This document shows positions 57,482 to 64,000 of a stretch of DNA of 64,000 bases, in pieces; position 1 is the first letter of the stretch, and each line of letters opens with the position of its first letter. This DNA comes from JAWLHU01 sp041690255 (lineage in GTDB: Bacteria > Bacillota > Sulfobacillia > Symbiobacteriales > Symbiobacteriaceae). Both the position numbers and the translations under genes were made by a program. The stretch spans positions 62,001 through 126,000 of the forward strand of contig JAWLHU010000003.1 in the NCBI GenBank assembly GCA_041690255.1, given 5' to 3'. The notes beneath the pieces were generated by a model, which saw nothing but the letters and a program-made list of their open reading frames with translations, was not told where the DNA came from and did not search any database.

Positions 57482-59736
57482 CCCGGCGTGACCTGATCAA
57501 GGCCTCCGCCCTTGCGGCTGCCCTGACCGCTGCGGGGTGCGGTTCACCCAAGCCGGTGGAGCCCAAGAAGAACCCTGAGGTGGAGGGTGCCACATGGCAT
57601 AAGTCCGTCTGTCGTTACTGCGGCGTCGGCTGTGGTGTTATGATCGGAACCAAGGACGGCAAGGTCGTCGCGGTTAAGGGCGACGGCGAGAACCCGGTCA
57701 ACAAGGGCCTGCTCTGTGTGAAGGGCTACTACCTGAACCGGATTATGGAGGCCGAGGAAGGCCGCATTCTCAAGCCGCTGGTCCGGAAGGACGGCAAGCT
57801 GGTTGAGACCACCTGGGACGAGGCGCTCGACGTTGCAGCCAACGCCTTCAAGAACGCCATTACCGAGTTCGGCCCCGGGTCGGTCGGCTTCTACGGCTCG
57901 GGCCAGACTCAGGTGGAAGAGTCCTATCTGGCGAACAAGCTCTTCAAGGGCTGCATTGGCAGCAACCACATTGAGGGGAACCCGCGCACGTGCATGGCCT
58001 CCGCCGTGGCCGGTTTCTTCACCACCTTCGGCAAGGACGAGCCGACCGGCAACCTCGACGATATCGAGCACGCCGACGTCTTCCTCATCATCGGATCGAA
58101 TACCGCTGAGGCTCACCCGATCGTCTACAGCCGGGTCACCACCCACAAGGCGAATAACAAGGACGTCAAGGTGATCCTGGCCGATCCGCGGCGCCACCGG
58201 GTCAACGACATTGCGGACATCTATCTGCCCTTCAAGCCAGGCACCGATATGGCCCTGATGAACTCCTTCTGCCAGGTGATCATTGCCGAGAACCTGCACA
58301 ACCCTGAGTTCATTCAGAAGCACTGTAACTTCATGAAGGGGACCGACAAGATCACCTTCGAGCAGTTCGTGGAGTTCCTCCAGGACTACACGCCGGAGAA
58401 GGTCGCCCCGCTCACCGGCCTGACCGCCGAGCAGATCCGCGAGGTCGCTCTCCTGATGGGCGCCAAGGACAAGAAGTTGATGACCATGTGGACCATGGGC
58501 TTCAACCAGCGGACGATCGGCACCTGGCTGAACAACTCCGCCTACAACCTGCACCTCCTGATGGGCAAGATCTGCTCCCCGGGCAACAGCCCCTTCTCCC
58601 TGACCGGCCAGCCCTCCGCCTGTGGCTCGGTCCGTGAGGCCGGCGCCCTCTCCCACCTGCTGCCCGCCGGGCGCATGGTGGCGAACGAGGCGCACCGCAA
58701 GCAGGTGGCCGCGATCTGGGGTGTCGACCCTGCGAAGATGAACCCGAACAACGGCTACCACACCGTGGAACTCTTCAAGGCTGCGGGCGACGGCCGGATC
58801 AAGGTCCTCATGACCATGTGCACCAATCCGGGCCACTCCCTGCCGAACCTGCACTCGGTTCGGGCCAGCTGCGAGAAGACCTTCCTGATCGTCAGCGAAT
58901 GCTTCCACAACCGGACCACTGAACTGGCCGATGTGGTCTTCCCGGCCGCCCTCTGGTGCGAGAAGGAAGGCTTCTACGGGAATACGGAGCGCCGGACCCA
59001 ACACATGGCCAAGGCTGTGGAGCCCAAGGGCGAGTCGAAGGCTGACGTCTGGATCCTGATCGAACTGGCCAAGCGCATGGGGTACGGGCAGCACTTCTCG
59101 CACTACACCAGCAACAAGGCGATCTGGGAAGAGTACCGGAAGATGGGCTTTGGTGTCGGCTACGATCTCGCCTCCTATGACACCTACGTCCAGGAGCGGG
59201 GCCTGCGCTGGCCGGTGACCGATGCCGCCCCCAAGGGGACTGACATCCGCTACGCCGCTCCGTACGATCCGTACGTCAAGCCCGAGGAGGGCTTCAAGTT
59301 CTACGGCAAACCCGACGGCAAGGCGGTCATCTACGCGCGGCCGCACCAAGGGCCCCAGGAGCCGGTCGACGCCGAGTACCCGCTAGTCCTCTCTACCGGC
59401 CGTATCCTGGAGCACTGGCACACGATCACCATGACCAAGCGGGTGCCTGAGATCATGAAGGGCGCCGGCGAGTTCTACTGCGAGTTCAGCCCCGAAGATG
59501 CACAAGCCCTGAACCTTGCGAACGGCGACAACGTACGACTCACCTCCCGCCGTGGCTCGATCGTGGTCAAGGCTCGGGTCGGTGGCCGTGCAGTGCCCCA
59601 AAAGGGCATGGTTATGCTCCTGATGCATGACGACAACGTGGAGCGGCTGGCCAACTTCCTCACGAACGATGCCGTCGATGCAACCTCCAAGCAGCCAGAG
59701 TATAAAATCTGCGCTGTGAAGGCGGAGAAGGCATAG
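57472..59736 (+). CDS. napA: Periplasmic-type nitrate reductase catalytic subunit
   Basis: 754 residues. Twin-arginine signal LTRRDLIKASALAAALTAAGC, whose cysteine makes a lipobox-like end. The [4Fe-4S] cysteines are C47, C50, C54 and C82. The molybdenum-ligand cysteine C174 lies in NPRTCMASAVAGF, the NapA pattern followed by TTFGKDEPTGNLDDIEHAD; here formate dehydrogenases often carry selenocysteine, but this one has ordinary TGC. Bis-MGD binding regions follow, ending in the C-terminal molybdopterin domain. It reduces nitrate to nitrite outside the membrane. The nearest relatives are monomeric NapA of Desulfitobacterium/Symbiobacterium type. Confidence 0.92.
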   Translation: MQLTRRDLIKASALAAALTAAGCGSPKPVEPKKNPEVEGATWHKSVCRYCGVGCGVMIGTKDGKVVAVKGDGENPVNKGLLCVKGYYLNRIMEAEEGRILKPLVRKDGKLVETTWDEALDVAANAFKNAITEFGPGSVGFYGSGQTQVEESYLANKLFKGCIGSNHIEGNPRTCMASAVAGFFTTFGKDEPTGNLDDIEHADVFLIIGSNTAEAHPIVYSRVTTHKANNKDVKVILADPRRHRVNDIADIYLPFKPGTDMALMNSFCQVIIAENLHNPEFIQKHCNFMKGTDKITFEQFVEFLQDYTPEKVAPLTGLTAEQIREVALLMGAKDKKLMTMWTMGFNQRTIGTWLNNSAYNLHLLMGKICSPGNSPFSLTGQPSACGSVREAGALSHLLPAGRMVANEAHRKQVAAIWGVDPAKMNPNNGYHTVELFKAAGDGRIKVLMTMCTNPGHSLPNLHSVRASCEKTFLIVSECFHNRTTELADVVFPAALWCEKEGFYGNTERRTQHMAKAVEPKGESKADVWILIELAKRMGYGQHFSHYTSNKAIWEEYRKMGFGVGYDLASYDTYVQERGLRWPVTDAAPKGTDIRYAAPYDPYVKPEEGFKFYGKPDGKAVIYARPHQGPQEPVDAEYPLVLSTGRILEHWHTITMTKRVPEIMKGAGEFYCEFSPEDAQALNLANGDNVRLTSRRGSIVVKARVGGRAVPQKGMVMLLMHDDNVERLANFLTNDAVDATSKQPEYKICAVKAEKA

Positions 59737-59740
59737 CCCG

Positions 59741-61153
59741 GTGAAGGCGTTGAAAGCGATTGGGTGGCGGAGGCTTCGCCTCGCCACCCAGGCGCTCTTT
59801 CTGGTACTCCTCCTGCTGCCGCTCGCAGGAGTCCCATGGTTCACGGGGACCTTCGTAACCTCCAAGTTGATCGGTATCCGCCTGACGGACCCCTTCGCGA
59901 CGGCCCAGGTATTGGTGACCGGCGGAGCCCTGGCAAGCGGGTTCCTGGTGATCCTCCTGACCTATCTGCTCCTGGGGCGTGCCTTCTGCTCGTGGGTCTG
60001 TCCCATGGGAACAGTTCTCGAGTGGCTGGATCGGGTGCCACTCAAACGGGCGCTCCGCAAAGGGCTGCCAGCCTGGATCCGGTGGCTGGTCGCCTTCCTC
60101 TTGCTCGGGCTCTCCGCCCTGTTCGGCATCTCCCTCTTCGAGTGGATGTCACCGCAGGCAACGTTCATGCGATCCCTTCTCTTCGGCGCCGGCGTGGAGC
60201 TCATGATCGTCGTCGCCGTTGTGGGCTTCGAACTCTTCGTCCTGCGGCGTGGCTGGTGCCGCTCGCTCTGCCCGGCTGGAGCCGCCTTCTCGCTACTCGG
60301 GCGCGTTGGGGTCCTGCGGGTGAGGCACGACCGGGAGGCATGCAACCGCTGCGGCGAGTGCATTAAAGCCTGCCCCATGGACGGAAAGGTCACGCTCCTT
60401 GAGACGATTGCTGGGCGCGGCGTCGCCAGTAGTGATCCGTGGACATGCTCCAACTGCGGCATCTGCATTGACATCTGCCCCAACGATGCCCTCACCTTCG
60501 CACCCGCCTGGTCCATCAAAGGGCCGGCACTCGGGGCGAAGGGCTCCAGCCCCGCCCCTGCAAACCGGCTGCAGGTAGTCGACAGGCGGCAGGCGGTCAC
60601 CGTCTTCGGTGGTGCGGTCGCAGTCGCTGCCCTCAGTGCCGCCCGCCCGCTCCTGGCTGCGCCCGAGGAGCGCTCGCTGCTACGGCCCCCCGGCGCCCTT
60701 CCCGAGGCCGCCTTCCTGGGCCTCTGCCTCCGCTGCGGCCAGTGCGTTCAGGCCTGCCCGCGCGATGCGATCCATCTGGGCCACCTGGAGCACGGACTCA
60801 GCCTCGGCACACCCTACATCTCCCCGCGTGAACGGGCATGCGACCTCTGCGAGACCAAGGATGGCCCCGCCTGCGTCGCAGCCTGCCCAACCGGTGCGCT
60901 GACCCTGGCAAGCCAGGCCCCCGTCCGGATGGGGACGGCGACGATCGATACGGAACGCTGCCTCGCCTACCACGGCGACGTCTGCCGGAGTTGCTTTGTC
61001 GCTTGTCCGCTTCAGGGCAAAGCCCTCTTCCTCGAAGGAGCGCTCCGTCCCACCATCGATCCGACGGTCTGCACCGGCTGCGGCCTCTGCGAAGAGCACT
61101 GCATCATTGAACCGGCCGCAATCACCATCACTCCGATCAATGAACATGCATAA
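59741..61153 (+). CDS. NapH-NapG fusion, iron-sulfur quinol-oxidising protein
   Basis: 470 residues from GTG 59741. The first 270 residues read as NapH: four membrane helices, C-x3-CP motifs FCSWVCPMG and RSLCPAG, and two ferredoxin sites (CNRCGECIKACPMDG, CSNCGICIDICPNDA). Then comes a twin-arginine segment, RR at 282-283, followed by AVTVFGGAVAVAALSAARPLLA, and a NapG-like half with four more cluster sites (CLRCGQC, CDLCETKDGPACVAACP, CRSCFVACP, CTGCGLCEEHC). NapG and NapH normally are two proteins that route quinol electrons to NapA. Last gene of the operon, 4 bases after napA. Confidence 0.85.
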   Translation: MKALKAIGWRRLRLATQALFLVLLLLPLAGVPWFTGTFVTSKLIGIRLTDPFATAQVLVTGGALASGFLVILLTYLLLGRAFCSWVCPMGTVLEWLDRVPLKRALRKGLPAWIRWLVAFLLLGLSALFGISLFEWMSPQATFMRSLLFGAGVELMIVVAVVGFELFVLRRGWCRSLCPAGAAFSLLGRVGVLRVRHDREACNRCGECIKACPMDGKVTLLETIAGRGVASSDPWTCSNCGICIDICPNDALTFAPAWSIKGPALGAKGSSPAPANRLQVVDRRQAVTVFGGAVAVAALSAARPLLAAPEERSLLRPPGALPEAAFLGLCLRCGQCVQACPRDAIHLGHLEHGLSLGTPYISPRERACDLCETKDGPACVAACPTGALTLASQAPVRMGTATIDTERCLAYHGDVCRSCFVACPLQGKALFLEGALRPTIDPTVCTGCGLCEEHCIIEPAAITITPINEHA

Positions 61154-61155
61154 AA

Positions 61156-61198
61156 GGGCAGGCGACGTGTCGAAAGATGCGCAACGCCTGCTCCTTTT
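61156..61198 (+). terminator. Intrinsic terminator of the nap operon
   Basis: GGCAGGCG pairs with CGCCTGCT around a 20-base loop and is followed by CCTTTTGTGT. Confidence 0.65.
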
Positions 61199-61233
61199 GT
61201 GTTACGCTCAAAGCATGAGGAGGATGAGGAAGC

Positions 61234-62055
61234 ATGAATCTACTGGCCGACTTGGCTGCGCTGGCATCCGGATTCTCTGGGACCATGGGTGTCTGGGCCA
61301 CGGATCTGCAGACCGGCGAGACGGTTCAGTTCGGTGCTGCCTATGAATCCTTTCCCAGCGCATCGACGATCAAGTTGGCGGTCCTGTACGAACTCTTCCG
61401 TCAGGTTGGCACCGGTAAGGTCGATCTTGCTGCCACCTGGCCCATGAAAGCGGAGGATCAGGTCCCTGGCTCCGGGGTCCTGAAGGACCTGCAACCAGGG
61501 CTCCAACTGCCGATCTACGATCTCGCCACCCTGATGATGACGATCAGTGACAACACCGCCTCCAACCTCTGTATCGATATCGTTGGGATGGATATGGTCA
61601 ATCAGGCGATGGACGACCTGGGGTTCTCCGGGATCCGCCTCTACAACAAGTTCTACAAGCCGCATCCGGACCGCCCCAAGAACCAGGCAGTGCCCGTCCA
61701 ACTAGGCAGGCTGATGCAGAAGATCGTCCAGCAGGAGGTCCTGACGCCTACCGCCTGTTCCTCGATCCTGGAGATGATGAAGAAGGCGCAAAACCTCTAC
61801 TCCGCTAGGTTCCTGCCGGAGCGGATCATGCTCACCCGCAACGACGATGTGATCGAACCGATCCTGGCGGCCAAATACGGGGCGATCACCGGCTGCCGGC
61901 ATGAGGTCGGGGCGGTCTGGAAGGGCGGCCGTGGTTATGTATTCAGCGTGATGACCCGCGACTGCCTCGACGAGCGTTGGGTGGAGGAGAATGAAGGGCA
62001 ACTCCTCGTCGGTCAAACTGTCGCTGTTCTGCACCAGCATTTCTTAGGGGTGTGA
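61234..62055 (+). CDS. Class A beta-lactamase-like serine hydrolase, no signal peptide
   Basis: 273 residues. S44-x-x-K47 in FPSASTIKLAVLYEL, S-D-N (104-106) in MMTISDNTASN, and a W-K-G-G in the place of the K-T-G strand (GAVWKGGRGYVFSVMTR). The fold and motifs are those of class A beta-lactamases and cytosolic relatives (PF13354). The start with no hydrophobic leader implies a cytoplasmic protein, unusual for a beta-lactamase, so an esterase- or peptidase-like role is possible. ATG 61234 lies behind GAGGATGAGG. Followed by a frameshifted amidase gene 3 bases downstream, likely cotranscribed. Confidence 0.75.
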   Translation: MNLLADLAALASGFSGTMGVWATDLQTGETVQFGAAYESFPSASTIKLAVLYELFRQVGTGKVDLAATWPMKAEDQVPGSGVLKDLQPGLQLPIYDLATLMMTISDNTASNLCIDIVGMDMVNQAMDDLGFSGIRLYNKFYKPHPDRPKNQAVPVQLGRLMQKIVQQEVLTPTACSSILEMMKKAQNLYSARFLPERIMLTRNDDVIEPILAAKYGAITGCRHEVGAVWKGGRGYVFSVMTRDCLDERWVEENEGQLLVGQTVAVLHQHFLGV

Positions 62056-62058
62056 ATC

Positions 62059-63539
62059 ATGGGAGCGGAGTTCGACGTCCTCGAAGCAACGATTGCTGAT
62101 CTGAGCCGGGCCATGGCCACGGGTGAGGTCACTTCGGAGCAGTTGGTCCGGATTTACCTGGAGCGAATTGCGACGTACGACCGGGCCGGGATTTCGTTGA
62201 ACAGTGTGCTGGAGATCAATCCCGACGCGCTCTTCATCGCCGCCGCACTGGACCAGGAGCGGAAGCTAGCAGGGCCACGGGGGCCGCTGCACGGGATTCC
62301 TGTGCTGGTCAAAGACAATATCGACACCGGTGACAAGATGCACACCTCGGCGGGTTCGCTCGCCCTGGCCGAGTCGCACGCCCCGAAGGATTCCTACGTG
62401 GCCGCACAACTGCGCAGGGCGGGCGCCGTGATCCTGGGGAAGGCGAACATGACCGAGTGGGCCAACTTCATGACCATCGGCATGCCCTCCGGCTACTCCT
62501 CCCGGGGTGGCCAGGTGCTGAACCCGTACCTGCCCGAGAGCCTCAGCCCTAGCGGCTCCAGCGCCGGCTCCGGCGTTGCCGTCGCGGCGAACCTCTGCGC
62601 TGCTGCGATCGGCACCGAGACCTCCGGTTCGATCCTGAGCCCCTCCAACAATAAACGGTCGTCGGGATCAAGCCGACTGTAGGCCTGGTCAGCCGGACTG
62701 GGATCATTCCCATCGCCTTCAGCCAGGATACCGCCGGCCCCATGACCCGCACCGTAGCCGATGCAGCCCTTCTCCTGGGCGCCCTTACGGGCGTCGACCC
62801 GGCCGATCCCGCTACGGCGGCCAGCGCCGGCCACGCCCACCGGGACTACACCCGCTTCCTGGACAAGGACGGCCTGAAGGGCGCCCGGATCGGCATTCCC
62901 CGTGGTCCCTGGTTCAAGCGGTACGAGGCCGATGCGGCGGATCGATTCGAGTCCGACGAGATGAAACTCTTCAAGGACGCCGTCCAGACCATGAAGGAGC
63001 TGGGAGCGGAGATTGTGGATCCCGCCAACCTCGCCTACATGGAGTACTGGGAGTCCTCGGTCCTGGACTACGAGTTCAAGCCCGCGCTCAACGCCTACCT
63101 GGCCTCGCTCGGGCCCTCAGCCCCCTTCCGGACCATGAAGGAGATCGTCGCTTACAACGCCGCCAATCCTGAGGCAATGCTCCGCTACGGCCAGAAGCTG
63201 ATGGCCGGGTCCGAGGCGACCAGCGGCAACCTGACCGAGCCCGCGTACATTCAAGACCGGCTACGGGATATCCGCCAGACCCGACAGGAAGGGATCGACA
63301 AGACCATGGCCGAGCACAAGCTGGACGCCCTCCTCTTCCCCGCCACCTGGGGCTGCTGGATCCCGGCACGGGCCGGCTACCCCTCGATCCAGGTGCCGGC
63401 GGGCTGCGCCGCCGATGGCCGTCCCTTCGGTATCACCCTGACCGGCACGGCCTGGAGCGAGCCGACGCTGATCAGGTTGGCCTACGCCTACGAGCAGGCG
63501 ACGAAGCTCCGCAGGCCACCCACCCTGGAAAAGGCATAA
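62059..63539 (+). pseudogene. Amidase-signature gene with one frameshift
   Basis: The first 200 residues carry the amidase signature: LVKDNIDTGDKMHTSAGS with the catalytic Lys, SLSPSGSSAGSGVAVAANLC with the Ser pair and GTETSGSI. At about 62653-62656, in AATAAACGG, the frame shifts; in the other frame translation continues TVVGIKPTVGLVSRTGIIPIAFSQ, PMTRTVADAALLLGA and on to the normal C-terminus LRRPPTLEKA. Adding one A to the AAA run would restore a 494-codon gene. So it is either a recent frameshift or a base-calling error. Family: cytoplasmic amidases (aryl-acyl amidase, GatA-like). Function otherwise intact. Confidence 0.85.
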
Positions 63540-63543
63540 CACA

Positions 63544-63575
63544 GAAGCCCCCGCCTGGCAGCAGGCAGGGGCTTC
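63544..63575. terminator. Bidirectional terminator hairpin
   Basis: GAAGCCCCxGCCTG pairs with CAGGCAGGGGCTTC around GCAG, between the convergent amidase and clpP genes. Confidence 0.75.
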
Positions 63576-63579
63576 CCGT

Positions 63580-64000
63580 TTAGGCCTTCTTCGTCCGATC
63601 CCGGGGCTCGACCACCACATCCACCAGGCCGTAGGCCTTGGCCTCCTCGGCGGAGAGCCAGCGATCCCGCTCGCTGTCCTCCTTCACCTGCGCCACCGGC
63701 TTACCGGAGTGATTGGCGATGATCTCCGCAATCTTCTCCTTGGTGTGGAGCAGTTCCCGGGCAGTGATCTCAATATCGGTTACCTGGCCGCCGATCCCAC
63801 CCTGAACCCACGGCTGATGAATCATCACCCGGGCATGGGGCAGGGCGTAGCGGGTCCCGGTACCACCGGTCAGCAGCACGGCGCCCATGGAGGCCGCCAG
63901 ACCGATGGCGTAGGTGTTCACCTTCGCCTTGATATGCTGCATGGTGTCGTAAATCGCCAGGCCTGCGCTGGTGGAGCCGCCCGGCGAGTTGATGTACATA
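63580..64000 (-). CDS. clpP: ATP-dependent Clp protease proteolytic subunit, C-terminal part
   Basis: About 140 residues; the frame runs off the right edge, so the 5' end is outside. INSPGGSTSAGLAIYDTMQ, catalytic Ser in GLAASMGAVLLTGG, His in RVMIHQPW and Asp in SERDRWLSAEEAKAYGLVD. The usual active-site triad of ClpP. The C-terminus DRTKKA is usual in length. It is convergent with the amidase gene through a shared terminator. Confidence 0.95.
   Translation of the reverse strand, partial: MYINSPGGSTSAGLAIYDTMQHIKAKVNTYAIGLAASMGAVLLTGGTGTRYALPHARVMIHQPWVQGGIGGQVTDIEITARELLHTKEKIAEIIANHSGKPVAQVKEDSERDRWLSAEEAKAYGLVDVVVEPRDRTKKA

Noticed and set aside
57472..59736. Formate dehydrogenase instead of NapA
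   Set aside because: The C-M-A-S-A-V-A-G-F motif and following residues are of the NapA type, and NapD, NapG/H and a NapC-type cytochrome are adjacent.

Overview
This is a GC-rich window with strong AGGAGG-type ribosome binding sites, ATG, GTG and TTG starts, and intrinsic terminators between most transcription units. The gene content points to a Gram-positive-like anaerobic or facultative thermophile of the Bacillota, similar to Symbiobacterium: an lnr-type two-component/ABC cluster, a LiaF-like protein, SPOCS-like proteins (a spore-associated domain), a PerR-like box, selenoproteins and a NapB-less periplasmic nitrate reductase. The taxonomic call is inference; no rRNA or tRNA gene was seen. 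The sequence is a draft scaffold: a 100-N gap lies inside a tandem repeat at 13352-13451, and several frameshifts could be real or assembly errors.

Layout. 1-8.7 kb: end of an FMN-binding protein, a WD40 protein, then a sensor kinase/response regulator pair and an ABC-2 export operon ending in a LiaF-like protein (lnrJKLMN-like), separated by a 14-bp minisatellite and a tiny toxin-like ORF. 8.7-11.1 kb: a membrane protein and three small proteins that look like SPOCS-domain proteins. 11.1-13.1 kb: a probable operon with two adjacent selenoprotein genes (a peroxiredoxin with UGA at the peroxidatic position and a GrdB/PrdB-family protein with a G-U-P-L-C motif) plus a short-chain dehydrogenase. 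13.2-13.6 kb: a 22-bp tandem repeat array. 13.6-18.9 kb: an unknown gene, an ABC transporter and an OmpR-type two-component system. 18.9-25 kb: an ABC-F ATPase, a broken HIT-like gene and a large secreted beta-helix/FN3 surface protein. 25.1-35.4 kb: a sugar-acid operon read leftward, made of binding protein, two permeases, RpiR regulator, FGGY kinase, IlvD/Edd dehydratase, DapA-type aldolase, LarA-like protein and 6-phosphogluconate dehydrogenase. It offers both an oxidative pentose phosphate branch and an Entner-Doudoroff-like branch from gluconate.

35.7-42.5 kb: AhpC plus a thioredoxin-like protein behind a PerR-like box, a truncated TetR gene divergent from a frameshifted gene, an APH-family kinase, small hypotheticals, a patatin and a 10-bp minisatellite of 25 units. 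42.5-47.7 kb: three tandem M14 metallopeptidase paralogues. 47.8-56.5 kb: universal stress protein, orphan NarL regulator, methyltransferase, UbiX with an FMN-binding partner, another NarL-type two-component system with OsmC, a secreted subtilase and an M24 peptidase. 56.7-61.2 kb: a nitrate reduction operon (tetraheme cytochrome, NapD, NapA, NapH-NapG fusion) under a near-perfect CRP/FNR-type site. 61.2-64 kb: a class A beta-lactamase-like protein, a frameshifted amidase and the 3' part of clpP.

The most unusual things seen are the paired UGA-containing genes, the NapH-NapG fusion, the SPOCS-like trio, three unrelated intergenic minisatellites (14, 22 and 10 bp), a dispersed palindromic terminator family, and Shine-Dalgarno placement that implies AUU/CUG starts at two genes.
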